64,000 bases of DNA from Prochlorococcus sp. AG-436-O11. Lineage in GTDB: Bacteria; Cyanobacteriota; Cyanobacteriia; PCC-6307; Cyanobiaceae. The notes under the pieces were generated by a model. It was not told the DNA's origin, did not search any database, and was given only the letters and a program-made list of their open reading frames with translations. Made by a program: the position numbers and the translations under genes. The stretch covers positions 1 through 64,000 of the forward strand of contig QCPO01000005.1 in NCBI GenBank assembly GCA_003212535.1, in the 5' to 3' direction. Of the stretch, positions 54,510 through 63,930 are shown in pieces. The first letter of the stretch is position 1. The number at the start of each line of letters is the position of its first letter.

Positions 54510-55976
54510 ATGAAAAGAAGGCAAGGTTGGCTTTTTTTTATAATTTTTCTACTAACATTAGCAATTTATTTATTAATTAATTATCCCTTACAGTTAGGTT
54601 TAGATTTAAAAGGAGGTTCGCAATTAACACTCCAATTAGTAAAGGAAGATGGAAAAGTAACTAAGGAAGAACTTGAAGCAGTTAATTCAGTTTTAGATAA
54701 AAGAGTTAATAATTTAGGAGTCTCTGAATCTAATTTGCAAACTTTAGGCCGAGATCAATTGATTTTAGAATTACCTGGAGAACAAAATCCACTAGTAGCT
54801 TCAAGAGTATTAGGTAAAACTGCTTTGTTAGAATTTAGAACTCAAAAAGTTGGAACCACTACAGAATTAAAAAATCTACAACTTCAGAGATTGAATATAA
54901 AGGACCTAATTTCTGAATATTCCTTATTAGAAAAAGATAAAAATGATGATATTTCATTAAATAATATAAGAAACATGCTTGAAGATATTGAAGATAATCT
55001 AAATTATTCCTCTACAAGTCAAGGTTTATATGCAAAATTAATTGATACTAAAATCTATATTAATAATGAAATTGCTAATTTATTCATTAAAACAGAATTA
55101 TCTGGTAAGGATTTAATTAATGCTGGAAGGAGACAAGAACAAACAAATAATAATTGGGAAGTTTTACTAACATTTAGTAATGATGGAGGAGAGAAATTTG
55201 AGAATATTACAAAATCAATAGCTGGTACTGATCAATTATTAGCAATTATCCTAGACGGTGAATCTATTAGTGAAGCAAGTGTTGGTAGTCAATTCTCTAA
55301 TACTGGTATTACTGGTGGATTAGCTACAATTAGTGGAAACTTTAGTGCTGAAGATGCTAGAGAATTAGAAGTTCAACTTAAAGGAGGTTCATTACCGTTA
55401 CCAATAGAAATAGTCGAAACCAATACTATAGGTCCTTTATTGGGGTCTAAAAATATTTTAAAAAGTCTTTATGCTGCTATTAGTGGACTGATTTTTGTTG
55501 GTATATTTATGATTTTCAATTATAGAATTCTTGGTTTAGTTTCAGTAATTTCCTTAATTATCTATGGATTTTTTAACTTAGCTCTTTACTCTTTAATACC
55601 TGTAACATTAACTTTGCCTGGAATTTCAGGCCTTATATTGAGTATTGGTATGGCTGTAGACGCTAATATATTAATATTCGAAAGAATTAGAGAAGAATTA
55701 AAAAGAGGTAATACTCTTATAAGATCTATTGATAGTGGTTATCAAAGAGCTAATTCATCAATTATTGATGGTCATATAACTACTTTTGTTAGCTGTTTTG
55801 TTTTGTTTTTATTAGGAACTAATTTTGTTAAGGGTTTCGCAGCTACTTTAGGTATTGGCGTTGCAATAAGTTTGTTTACTTCTCTAAGTTGCTCTAAAAC
55901 TATATTGAAATTTTTAACAACTTATCAATCCCTAAGAGATAGAAATCTTTACCTTAGTAAGGAGAGTTTCCTTTAA
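54510..55976 (+). CDS. secD: Protein translocase subunit SecD
   Basis: Uses the proton gradient to pull proteins out of SecYEG. A 488-residue protein: a first helix (LFFIIFLLTLAIYLLIN), the motif YPLQLGLDLKGGSQLTLQLV and the P1 periplasmic domain, then five C-terminal helices with the D1-D4 motifs (GISGLILSIGMAVDANILIF; ANSSIIDGHITTFVSCFVLF). Matches cyanobacterial SecD. secF follows 22 bases later. Confidence 0.96.
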   Translation: MKRRQGWLFFIIFLLTLAIYLLINYPLQLGLDLKGGSQLTLQLVKEDGKVTKEELEAVNSVLDKRVNNLGVSESNLQTLGRDQLILELPGEQNPLVASRVLGKTALLEFRTQKVGTTTELKNLQLQRLNIKDLISEYSLLEKDKNDDISLNNIRNMLEDIEDNLNYSSTSQGLYAKLIDTKIYINNEIANLFIKTELSGKDLINAGRRQEQTNNNWEVLLTFSNDGGEKFENITKSIAGTDQLLAIILDGESISEASVGSQFSNTGITGGLATISGNFSAEDARELEVQLKGGSLPLPIEIVETNTIGPLLGSKNILKSLYAAISGLIFVGIFMIFNYRILGLVSVISLIIYGFFNLALYSLIPVTLTLPGISGLILSIGMAVDANILIFERIREELKRGNTLIRSIDSGYQRANSSIIDGHITTFVSCFVLFLLGTNFVKGFAATLGIGVAISLFTSLSCSKTILKFLTTYQSLRDRNLYLSKESFL

Positions 55977-55998
55977 TAAAATTTAATTTAAAAATATT

Positions 55999-56916
55999 AT
56001 GAAATTATTTAACCTGAATTTAATAAAAAATAGAAAAAAGGTATTTAGCTTTTCATTTGTTCTTATTTTATTGAGTTTTATAGGAATTTTATATTCAAGT
56101 TTTAATACTAATTATAAAAGACCTATTAATCTAGGAATGGATTTTATTGGGGGTAATGAATTAAGAATTGAAAGAATCTGTGAAAAGAAATGTAGTGATA
56201 TTTCTCCTGATAAAGTTGTTGAAAATTTAAAAATGTTTTCAGAAAACAAAAATATAGTAAATAATATTAAATTACAACTTCAAAATGACTATAAATTAAT
56301 ATCTATTAGAACGCCTTATTTAAAAATCGAAGATTCAAATAAACTTATTAATAATATTGAGAGGATAATTGGCCCATTAAATTTTGAAACTAAAAAATCT
56401 AGATTAATAGGACCTAAACTTGGTAGAAAACTTCTTATAAATTGTGCAACTTCTCTATTGGTTTCTTTATTTGCAATATCACTATATATAACTATTCGCT
56501 TTGACAGGAAATATGCATTTTTTGCTTTACTAGCCTTATTTCATGACTTATTTATTGTTTTTGGAATTTTTTCCTGGTTAGGTATCTTTCTGTCTATTGA
56601 GGTAAATAGTTTATTCGCAGTTTCTTTATTAACAATTGCTGGTTACTCGGTAAATGATACTGTTGTAATTTTCGATAGAATTCGTGAAAATTTAAAACTA
56701 AAAGATAAAAATTATAACGAAACTATTCAATTATCAGTTAATGAATCATTCAGAAGAACTGCATTTACAAGTATTACAACCTTAATTCCTTTATTAACTC
56801 TAATATTATTTGGATCTTACTCTCTTTTTTGGTTTTCAATTTCATTATCACTAGGAATTATAATTGGAAGTTATTCTAGTATTTTATTAGCACCATCTTT
56901 TTTACTTAAAGATTAA
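55999..56916 (+). CDS. secF: Protein translocase subunit SecF
   Basis: Partner of SecD. A 305-residue protein with one N-terminal helix, NLGMDFIGGNELRIERI as the SecF variant of the LGLD motif, and five C-terminal helices with AGYSVNDTVVIFDRIRENL and RRTAFTSITTLIPLLTLILF. FGSYSLFWFSISLSLGIIIG ends the protein. Directly downstream of secD and cotranscribed. Confidence 0.96.
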   Translation: MKLFNLNLIKNRKKVFSFSFVLILLSFIGILYSSFNTNYKRPINLGMDFIGGNELRIERICEKKCSDISPDKVVENLKMFSENKNIVNNIKLQLQNDYKLISIRTPYLKIEDSNKLINNIERIIGPLNFETKKSRLIGPKLGRKLLINCATSLLVSLFAISLYITIRFDRKYAFFALLALFHDLFIVFGIFSWLGIFLSIEVNSLFAVSLLTIAGYSVNDTVVIFDRIRENLKLKDKNYNETIQLSVNESFRRTAFTSITTLIPLLTLILFGSYSLFWFSISLSLGIIIGSYSSILLAPSFLLKD

Positions 56917-56933
56917 TAAATTATATTAAAGTT

Positions 56934-57116
56934 ATGCAAATAAATTACTATTTAATAATTTTATTTTCTTTAGTATTAATTGACTTATCAACTGAATTGA
57001 AAATATTATTAGATCACTTTACTTTTAATTCGTTATATTTTGCTTTATCTAAGAATCCGCTTGCCTTTTTTATTCTTTTTTCCTATCCATATTTATATAA
57101 AAAATTAAGTAAGTAA
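56934..57116 (+). CDS. Small two-helix membrane protein
   Basis: A 60-residue protein starting MQINYYLIILFSLVLIDLST with a second hydrophobic stretch (NPLAFFILFSYPYLY). It follows secF by 17 bases and converges with the AI-2E permease, with 5 bases between stops. Likely the last gene of the secDF transcript. Unknown function. Confidence 0.55.
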   Translation: MQINYYLIILFSLVLIDLSTELKILLDHFTFNSLYFALSKNPLAFFILFSYPYLYKKLSK

Positions 57117-57121
57117 TTCTA

Positions 57122-58165
57122 TTAACTTTCATTAATTGACTCTTTTATTAATACTTGAATAACTACTGCAAGAGGTAGAGATAATATTAATCCTAATGGT
57201 CCAAAAACAAAAGTAAATCCAAATTGAGATATTAATGTTAATCCTGGAAGTAAATTGGTTCTTTTCTTCATTATTGATGGCATTATTATGTAGCTTTCTA
57301 TATTTTGTATTAATATATATGATCCTAATACAGCTAATGGCTTCCAAAAATTATCTAGTAGTGCTATAGATATTGGAAATATACCGCTTATTACAGGACC
57401 AATATTCGGAATTATATTTAATATCATTGCTATTAAAGCATTAGAAAGAACATATTTTACATCTAATATAGATAAGACTATTAATGATAATAAACCTACT
57501 GATAATGAACTTATGACCATTGAAAAACTCCAGTTTGTAAGAGCAATATTACATTTATCTAAAATATTTCTAAATTTATTACGGTAGTTCTTCGGAATGA
57601 TTAATAAAATATTCTCTTTATATTGCTTAGGCTCAATTGAAATCATCAAACTTACGACCAACACAAATATAATTCTAATCAATCCTGATCCAAGGTTTCC
57701 TGCCAAATTAATTAGGTTCATAAAACTTTCTTGAATTGCTTTCGCTATATTTGCTCCATCCGGTATCGCAAAAATACTATTTATAAGATTAAAAACATCA
57801 ATGAAATTTTCTGATTCTTCTCCATAATATATGGCGTTAAATTTATTAATATTTGTATTTAGCAAAATGTTTATTTTTGATAATCCATTAGGAATCTCTC
57901 CTAAAATTTCATTAAATTCTTTTATAAATGGAGGCAATACTATAACGAGAATTGTAAAAATAACAAAGGAAATAACAGATATAACAGAAAATAAGGAAAT
58001 TAATCTAGGTAGTTTTAATTTCTTTTGTATTTGATTAGATAAATTACAAACAATATTTGAAATAACTAAAGAACATATTATTAAAAGGAGAAAATCTCTT
58101 AATGTCCAAATAATTAGAAATGCTATTAAAATTACTACAAATTTAAAATATAAGTAATTATTCAA
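57122..58165 (-). CDS. AI-2E family (YdiK/PerM-type) transporter
   Basis: A 347-residue membrane protein with about eight helices. The family motif is in ALIAMILNIIPNIGPVISGI followed by FPISIALLDNFWKPLAVLGS, and the C-terminal NIESYIIMPSIMKKRTNLLP and FGPLGLILSLPLAVVIQVL. The name refers to autoinducer-2 export by TqsA; most members, including those in cyanobacteria, have unproven substrates. psb28 is 12 bases upstream on the same strand. Confidence 0.88.
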   Translation of the reverse strand: MNNYLYFKFVVILIAFLIIWTLRDFLLLIICSLVISNIVCNLSNQIQKKLKLPRLISLFSVISVISFVIFTILVIVLPPFIKEFNEILGEIPNGLSKINILLNTNINKFNAIYYGEESENFIDVFNLINSIFAIPDGANIAKAIQESFMNLINLAGNLGSGLIRIIFVLVVSLMISIEPKQYKENILLIIPKNYRNKFRNILDKCNIALTNWSFSMVISSLSVGLLSLIVLSILDVKYVLSNALIAMILNIIPNIGPVISGIFPISIALLDNFWKPLAVLGSYILIQNIESYIIMPSIMKKRTNLLPGLTLISQFGFTFVFGPLGLILSLPLAVVIQVLIKESINES

Positions 58166-58177
58166 TTTGAAAATTTC

Positions 58178-58546
58178 TTAATTATTTTCAGAATATCCTA
58201 ATCCGTTAGATTTAGCATAACTATTAGCAAATCTCATAAATCTTTCAAAATCTAATGTTTTTTTCCATATATATATAGCTTCTAAAAATATTGGTTCACC
58301 ATCTACAAACCTTGCTTTTACATCTCTAGTTAAAATCTCTCCCTCAGAATCAATCATCCTCATACCTGTTATTTCACCACTTGTAATGGAGGATAAAGCT
58401 TGAGGCTTCTCAAATAAAAATATAGCTTGTCCTGTTGTTCCATCTTTACTTCTTGTTAACCTTATCACTGGAACTACAGGTTCATCTATTCCATTATAAA
58501 ATTGTATTTTTGCTGATTTATCTTTTTTCATAAAAAAGTTTCTCAT
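58178..58546 (-). CDS. psb28: Photosystem II assembly protein Psb28
   Basis: Binds PSII assembly intermediates at the cytoplasmic face near CP47. A 122-residue protein: [20 protein letters not shown], then [13 protein letters not shown] and [20 protein letters not shown], which are the conserved Psb28 stretches; [18 protein letters not shown] ends it. Psb28 homologues begin AxIQFxxGxxE. The first residues ([10 protein letters not shown]) are an extra lead; ATG at codon 6 could be the true start. Confidence 0.94.
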   Translation of the reverse strand: MRNFFMKKDKSAKIQFYNGIDEPVVPVIRLTRSKDGTTGQAIFLFEKPQALSSITSGEITGMRMIDSEGEILTRDVKARFVDGEPIFLEAIYIWKKTLDFERFMRFANSYAKSNGLGYSENN

Positions 58547-58590
58547 TATAGTATTTTATAAAATTTTTATCTAATTCGATTTTATATCAT

Positions 58591-59637
58591 TTATAAAATA
58601 TTATTTATTAATTCTATGATATTTTTATCATATTCTAGATCTGTTAAATCTATTCTTTTTATGTTGTTTTTTCCAATCTTTTCATATTCATAGCATTTAT
58701 CATAATATTCTAGGACCGCTCTGCAGACAGCATCCCATTTTTTTTCTTTTATTGAATCAATAGCAATTTTTGTTCTTTGTGGACCGAGTCTTTTCTTTAT
58801 CCTTAAGACAGACTCTTCTAGTTCATCTTGTTTAAAGACACTATAAGTACTAATTAATTCATCTAATCGGTTTGATTCACTTCTTATAATTTCAATTCTC
58901 TTTGAGTTTTTCATCTGATTAAATAATTCATGAGGTACTTTGCATTTTCCTATATTTGAACTTTCAGCTTCTACAAATATATGTTTATTTGTTTTAAAAG
59001 AATTTAATCTTTCAGCAATTAAATTTTCAAAATGTTCATTAGAAGGTTGTTTATTCTTTCCTAAACCACCAAAGGTACTTCCTCTATGACAAGCAAATCC
59101 CTCAAGATCTATAGTTTGATAATCATTATTTTCTAGTAGTTTTAATAATTTTGTTTTACCAGTTCCTGTTTTACCTCCAATTACTACAAGGTCATATTTA
59201 TTAGAAAAACTATCTATTATCCATCTCCTATATTGTTTATAACCACCCCTTAATGTAATGACTTTGAATTTATACTTCTCCAATAGCCACCCTATACTAA
59301 GTGATCGCATTCCTCCTCTAGCACAGTAGATTCTTATAAGTGAGTCATCTATATCAATTACAGGATTTCTATATTTATGATTCTCAATACACTTAAATAA
59401 ACTATTTAAAAGTGTTTCAATTTTTTCTTCGACAAATATTAACCCTTTCGTAACGGCACTTTCTCTACCTTCTTTTTTATAAATTTTACCAACTATAGCT
59501 CTCTCATCATTATCAAATAATGGAATATTAATAGAATTAGGCATATGTCCTTTATAATATTCACTCGGGCTTCTAACATCTATAAGTGGTCCATTAAAAC
59601 TTCTGAATTTCTTTAGTTCTTCCCTTTTGAAATACAT
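58591..59637 (-). CDS. mnmH: tRNA 2-selenouridine synthase (MnmH/SelU)
   Basis: Replaces the sulfur of 2-thiouridine at the tRNA wobble base with selenium, or geranylates it. A 348-residue protein: rhodanese domain with DVRSPSEYYKGHMPNSINIP and catalytic Cys105 in RIYCARGGMRSLSIGWLL, then a P-loop domain with GGKTGTGKTKLL (from residue 154). This fusion is unique to MnmH. Selenium use in Prochlorococcus is not shown by this sequence; SelD was not seen here. Confidence 0.92.
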   Translation of the reverse strand: MYFKREELKKFRSFNGPLIDVRSPSEYYKGHMPNSINIPLFDNDERAIVGKIYKKEGRESAVTKGLIFVEEKIETLLNSLFKCIENHKYRNPVIDIDDSLIRIYCARGGMRSLSIGWLLEKYKFKVITLRGGYKQYRRWIIDSFSNKYDLVVIGGKTGTGKTKLLKLLENNDYQTIDLEGFACHRGSTFGGLGKNKQPSNEHFENLIAERLNSFKTNKHIFVEAESSNIGKCKVPHELFNQMKNSKRIEIIRSESNRLDELISTYSVFKQDELEESVLRIKKRLGPQRTKIAIDSIKEKKWDAVCRAVLEYYDKCYEYEKIGKNNIKRIDLTDLEYDKNIIELINNIL

Positions 59638-59672
59638 TGACAGTTTTTTACTTTTAGATCAATTAATTTGAA

Positions 59673-60392
59673 ATGACTAACAAATCTCAAGATAACTATA
59701 GTAATGCTACATTAGATCTAGTTAAAAAATTCGTAGCTTCTAATCAAAGAAAGAGAATAAATTTATTAAGTGAGATAGAATCTGACGCGATTGGAATATT
59801 TAATATAGGTTATGTAGTATTTGATGAATTTGATAAGGAAGGTGATGATTGGGCTGTTGGCTGGATATTGCAGGTTTTAAAAAAACACAAACCTGAGTTT
59901 TTCGAACAAGTTTTATTTAATAATTGGTTTAATACATATTCGGATGTCAATATTAACTATAAAGAATTGCAATTGATGTTATTGGAGCAAAAATTTGAAG
60001 ACGCAGACAGATTAACAAGTTCTTACTTACGAAAGTTAGCTGGTAAGCTTGCTGAAAAACGAGGATATGTCTTTTATAGTGAGGTAAATAATATGTCAGG
60101 AACTGATCTTAAATCAATTGATCGACTTTGGAATATTTATTCTAATGGAAGATTCGGATTCTCAAACCAAGCAAAAATTTTAAAATCAGTAGGTATAAGG
60201 TATGAATCTTTATGGCCTAAAATAGGATGGAAAAAAGATGGCATGTGGACAAGATACCCTAATTCATTTTGTTGGTCATTAAAAGCTCCTGATGGACATA
60301 TGCCTTTAATTAATCAATTAAGAGGTGTTAGGTTAATGGATTCAATATTAAGACATCCAGCTATAGCAGAAAGACATAATAATATTCTTTGA
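59673..60392 (+). CDS. GUN4-domain protein
   Basis: A 239-residue protein. The N-terminal region resembles an ARM-like helical domain. The GUN4 domain spans about residues 90-225: YKELQLMLLEQKFEDADRLT, then LKSIDRLWNIYSNGRFGFSN and WPKIGWKKDGMWTRYPNSFC-W. GUN4 binds Mg-protoporphyrin IX and stimulates Mg-chelatase in chlorophyll synthesis. This may be the Gun4 of this organism or one of its paralogues. The neighbouring mnmH is divergent, with start codons 35 bases apart. Confidence 0.9.
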   Translation: MTNKSQDNYSNATLDLVKKFVASNQRKRINLLSEIESDAIGIFNIGYVVFDEFDKEGDDWAVGWILQVLKKHKPEFFEQVLFNNWFNTYSDVNINYKELQLMLLEQKFEDADRLTSSYLRKLAGKLAEKRGYVFYSEVNNMSGTDLKSIDRLWNIYSNGRFGFSNQAKILKSVGIRYESLWPKIGWKKDGMWTRYPNSFCWSLKAPDGHMPLINQLRGVRLMDSILRHPAIAERHNNIL

Positions 60393-60441
60393 TCTCAGGC
60401 TATTTAATAAGTTAGAATTAAGTTAGTATAAAAATATTATT

Positions 60442-60876
60442 ATGTCCTTTTTTCAGGGCAAAAATATTTTAAAAATATTACTTAAGAGACCAAGAATTTA
60501 CTGGTCAATTTTTGAATTTGAATCTTCATTGCAAATAAATGAATTTGTAGAATTATTATTAGAGCCAATACAAACCTATCATTCAATATATCGAATTAAA
60601 CTTGGCTTACATGAAGCTCTAGTTAATGCTGTTAAGCATGGAAATAACTTAGATCCAAAGAAAAATGTTAGAGTTAGAAGAATTATTACTCCTAATTGGT
60701 GTGTTTGGCAGATTCAAGATCAAGGTAATGGCTTAGAGATTAAAAATAGAAATTATAAATTACCAGCAAAAGCAAGCAGTGTTTGTGGCCGTGGTCTTTA
60801 TCTTATAAATGAATGTTTTGATGATATCAGATGGAGTAGTAAAGGGAATCGGTTGCAGTTGGCTTTAAAAAGATGA
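60442..60876 (+). CDS. RsbW/SpoIIAB-like anti-sigma histidine-kinase-fold protein
   Basis: A 144-residue HATPase_c domain: the N box in IKLGLHEALVNAVKHGNNLD, the G1 box in WQIQDQGNGLEI and the G2 box in SSVCGRGLYLINECFDDIRW. Small stand-alone proteins with these boxes are serine kinases that phosphorylate STAS proteins and hold sigma factors. The STAS gene at 36.0 kb is a possible partner. Its stop overlaps the end of the convergent small gene. Confidence 0.85.
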   Translation: MSFFQGKNILKILLKRPRIYWSIFEFESSLQINEFVELLLEPIQTYHSIYRIKLGLHEALVNAVKHGNNLDPKKNVRVRRIITPNWCVWQIQDQGNGLEIKNRNYKLPAKASSVCGRGLYLINECFDDIRWSSKGNRLQLALKR

Positions 60877-61119
60877 ATTTTTACTTGGACATGGTCTATC
60901 TATATTAATTTCTTTCAACCACTTAATACTTTCTTCCATATAGTCGATAGCATCTTTTTCATTAAGGGAAATAATTAATTGGCATAATCCCGCTGACATA
61001 AGTTCTGCAGATCGTTTGTATTTATTCCCCTTATGTTTATGCCAATTATTATGATCAATTTTTAACTTGGAATTCAATTTTTGTGCAAGTTCAATGGTTT
61101 CTTTATCCCAATAATTCAT
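60865..61119 (-). CDS. DUF6439-like small helical protein
   Basis: From the ATG at 61119 the product has 84 residues, MNYWDKETIELAQKLNSKL; it is helical with KYKRSAELMSAGLCQLIISL and IEWLK-type helices and ends PCPSKNSSF. A longer frame starts inside the preceding methyltransferase gene and is less likely. I recall similar picocyanobacterial proteins as DUF6439, with no function known. Its 3' end overlaps the RsbW-like gene by 12 bases. Confidence 0.65.
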   Translation of the reverse strand: MNYWDKETIELAQKLNSKLKIDHNNWHKHKGNKYKRSAELMSAGLCQLIISLNEKDAIDYMEESIKWLKEINIDRPCPSKNSSF

Positions 61120-61136
61120 AGTTAAAATATTTTTTG

Positions 61137-62192
61137 TTATTTTATAGCAGACCAAACTTTAGTCATAAAAAATGAAGATGATTTAACGTTGTTAAAACCT
61201 ACTTCTTTTATTTTAGAATTAATATCATCTTTAATGTAGTCACAGTAAAATGGCTCATGAAATGTTTTATAAAAATCCTCCATAATTTGAATAAACTCAG
61301 GCGAATCACTAATTTGTATAGAATCAGCAATGACTAATGTTCCATTCTTTTCAAGTACTCTAAAGAATTCCTTTAATACTTTTTCACGGATAGTTCTTGG
61401 TAATTCATGAAATAAATATACACAAGAAATAGCTTGTATACTATCATTCTCGAAAGGTAATTCTTCAGCATTACCCATTATTAATTCAATAAGATCTCCA
61501 TCTAAATCCGATATATATCTACTAGCTTCTTTTAAATATGATCCAGATAAATCGATTCCTTTAATTTTTTCATTTGGGAAAGCCCCTCTTAATTGTTTAA
61601 GTGTTCTCCCTGAACCTGTAGCAACATCAATTATATTTATGGAACTTTTTTTTCTGTCACTAAAATTTATCAAACCTTCTTTAATCGGCTTTATTATTCT
61701 TCTTCTCATTGCATCTGCAGTTCCATTGAAAAGGATTTCTACCTGTAAATCATATATACTTGCAGAGAAATCAGATAAATAACCATCTGTTTGATGATGA
61801 AAGTTTCTTAAGTAATATCTTGGATAATTATCTTTATCAACAGATTTAGGTAGATCCTCATAGTTTTCTTTTCTCCGCCTATTCCATATGTTTGGCATAT
61901 CTAACCAAATTTTAGGGTATTGTGTCAAATATCTAAGCCATGGTTCATCAAATAATAATTTAATAGGATAAATATTTCTTTCTGCATCTCTCCAATCTTC
62001 TTCTCTTAGAAGTTCCATTGAATTTTGTATTTGTATTAATAAATTTTTATCTAAATTAAAATTTGAAATTTCGTTATCAGGAAGTATAAAGTTCATTATT
62101 CTTGAACTTAGTTCCTTATGGGCAAGGCCTGCTATGCTTTTACCTTGCTGTAGAGTTTTATATGCAATTTTTGAAAATTGTTCTCTTGCCAT
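61137..62192 (-). CDS. SAM-dependent methyltransferase (class I)
   Basis: A 351-residue protein with the AdoMet domain in residues 175-320: INIIDVATGSGRTLKQLRGA (motif I), IKGIDLSGSYLKEASRYI and ELIMGNAEELPFENDSIQA (motif II). AISCVYLFHELPRTIREKV is typical of a UbiE/COQ5-like subgroup. The first 170 residues are a lineage-specific helical domain. Substrate unknown; candidates include quinones or pigments. It precedes the small DUF6439-like gene, and a terminator separates it from glnA. Confidence 0.85.
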   Translation of the reverse strand: MAREQFSKIAYKTLQQGKSIAGLAHKELSSRIMNFILPDNEISNFNLDKNLLIQIQNSMELLREEDWRDAERNIYPIKLLFDEPWLRYLTQYPKIWLDMPNIWNRRRKENYEDLPKSVDKDNYPRYYLRNFHHQTDGYLSDFSASIYDLQVEILFNGTADAMRRRIIKPIKEGLINFSDRKKSSINIIDVATGSGRTLKQLRGAFPNEKIKGIDLSGSYLKEASRYISDLDGDLIELIMGNAEELPFENDSIQAISCVYLFHELPRTIREKVLKEFFRVLEKNGTLVIADSIQISDSPEFIQIMEDFYKTFHEPFYCDYIKDDINSKIKEVGFNNVKSSSFFMTKVWSAIK

Positions 62193-62220
62193 TTTTAATA
62201 TTATCTATATATATTCCAAC

Positions 62221-62267
62221 AAAAAAAAAGTCAATTTGAGAATATTTTGTGATATTTCTCAAATTGA
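62221..62267 (-). terminator. Intrinsic terminator after glnA
   Basis: TCAATTTGAGAA and TTCTCAAATTGA form a perfect twelve-base stem around a short AT loop; on the minus strand a run of nine T follows. It lies 30 bases after the glnA stop, so it ends the glnA transcript and isolates it from the methyltransferase gene. Confidence 0.92.
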
Positions 62268-62296
62268 TTAATTTAACTCTTTATGTTTTGTTTTTC

Positions 62297-63718
62297 TTAT
62301 GCGTCATAATACATAAAGAATTCATGAGGGTGAGGTCTTTGTCTTAATTGCTGAACTTCCTCATATTTAATATCTATGAAATTATCTATAAAGTCTTCAG
62401 TAAATACTCCTCCAGCCAATAAATAATCTTTATCTGCTTTCAGTGCATTAAGTGAGTCGTTGAGAGATGAGGGAACTGTATCAATTTTTGAAAGTTCTTC
62501 AGCAGGTAAATCAAATAAATCAACATCTACTCCGTCTCCTGGATCAATTTGATTTTTTATTCCATCAATACCAGCTAGCATCATTACGGAGAATGCCAAA
62601 TATGGATTGGCAAGCGCATCTCCTGATCTAAACTCTAATCTTTTAGCTTTTGGACTTGGACCTGTTAAGGGTATCCTTACAGCTGCAGACCTATTGCCCT
62701 CTGAGTAAACCAAATTTACTGGAGCCTCAAATCCTGGGACCAATCTTTTATAACTATTAGTGGTTGGATTAGTAAATGCTAAGAAAGAAGGGGCATGTTT
62801 GAGTATTCCACCGATATACCATCTTGCAGTTTGAGATAAGTTTGCATAAGCACCTTCTCCAAAAAATAGTGGTTGACCACTTTTCCATAAACTTTGGTGA
62901 ACATGCATTCCTGTACCATTATCGTTAAAAACAGGTTTAGGCATAAAGGTTGCAGTCTTGCCATATTTCTTTGCAACGTTTCTAACTACATATTTATATG
63001 TCATTACATTATCAGCAGATTTTATTAATGAATCAAATTTCATTCCAAGCTCGTGCTGACCGGCACCTGCAACTTCATGGTGATGTTTTTCTGTAGGTAT
63101 ACCTAATTCACCCATAAGAAGAAGCATTTCTGATCTGATATCCTGAGCAGTGTCATTTGGAGAAACTGGAAAATATCCTTCTTTGTATTGAATTTTGTAT
63201 CCTAAATTTCCACCTTCTTCTACCCTTCCAGTATTCCATGGGGCCTCTATAGTATCTACACTATAGAAACAAGATCCTTCTTTTGAATCATATCTGACAT
63301 CATCAAACAAGAAGAATTCAGGTTCTGGTCCAAAGAATGCTGTATCTGCAATGCCTGTAGAATCTAAGTATTTTAAAGCCTTTTGTGCAAGTGATCTTGG
63401 ACATCTGTCATAAGGCTGTCCGCTTCTTGGCTCCTGTATAGAGCAAATCATACTTAAAGTCTTATGTTTATAAAATGGATCTATCCAGGCTGTACTTGCA
63501 TCAGGTACCATTGACATATCAGAAGCATTAATTGCCTTCCAACCTCTTATAGAGGACCCATCAAATGCAAGTCCCTCACTAAATGATTCATCTTCTATCA
63601 TGTCTGAGGTTAACGTTAAATGTTGCCATTTTCCATGAATATCTGTGAATTTTAAATCGATGAGTTCAATTCCTTCATCTTTAATTTGACTTAGAACATC
63701 TTGTGGAGATTTAGCCAT
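62297..63718 (-). CDS. glnA: Glutamine synthetase type I
   Basis: Makes glutamine from glutamate and ammonium, the entry point of nitrogen. A 473-residue [23 protein letters not shown], then [42 protein letters not shown] and [20 protein letters not shown]. The end is [11 protein letters not shown]. All match cyanobacterial GlnA. NtcA-type promoter elements lie upstream. No inhibitory factor (IF7/IF17) gene is visible nearby. Confidence 0.98.
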   Translation of the reverse strand: MAKSPQDVLSQIKDEGIELIDLKFTDIHGKWQHLTLTSDMIEDESFSEGLAFDGSSIRGWKAINASDMSMVPDASTAWIDPFYKHKTLSMICSIQEPRSGQPYDRCPRSLAQKALKYLDSTGIADTAFFGPEPEFFLFDDVRYDSKEGSCFYSVDTIEAPWNTGRVEEGGNLGYKIQYKEGYFPVSPNDTAQDIRSEMLLLMGELGIPTEKHHHEVAGAGQHELGMKFDSLIKSADNVMTYKYVVRNVAKKYGKTATFMPKPVFNDNGTGMHVHQSLWKSGQPLFFGEGAYANLSQTARWYIGGILKHAPSFLAFTNPTTNSYKRLVPGFEAPVNLVYSEGNRSAAVRIPLTGPSPKAKRLEFRSGDALANPYLAFSVMMLAGIDGIKNQIDPGDGVDVDLFDLPAEELSKIDTVPSSLNDSLNALKADKDYLLAGGVFTEDFIDNFIDIKYEEVQQLRQRPHPHEFFMYYDA

Positions 63719-63740
63719 TGCTTTTTAAATACCTTCTATG

Positions 63741-63782
63741 AAATTAATTAGTTAATGCTTCTTATTATGTATCAAGGATTAC
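63741..63782 (-). promoter_or_regulatory. NtcA-activated promoter of glnA
   Basis: On the minus strand GTA-ATCCTTGA-TAC matches the NtcA site GTAN8TAC exactly. After 22 bases comes TAATTT, fitting the TAN3T -10 box; NtcA promoters place these 20-24 bases apart. The glnA ATG is about 22 bases downstream of the -10 box. This predicts strong activation under nitrogen limitation. Confidence 0.85.
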
Positions 63783-63930
63783 TTTTTTCAACACTTGCGG
63801 TCTTCTTTTAGTATTTCAAGTTAATTGTTAAATTATATCGACTTAATTATTTAATTGAATAAATTTTTTAAAGAAATATCACTTATGTGACTTTATTAGT
63901 CTAAGTTTAAAAGTAATACTTTAAAAGGCT

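Noticed and set aside
63719-63930. Glutamine riboswitch before glnA
   Set aside because: The leader between the predicted start site and ATG is too short, and the conserved aptamer bases were not seen.
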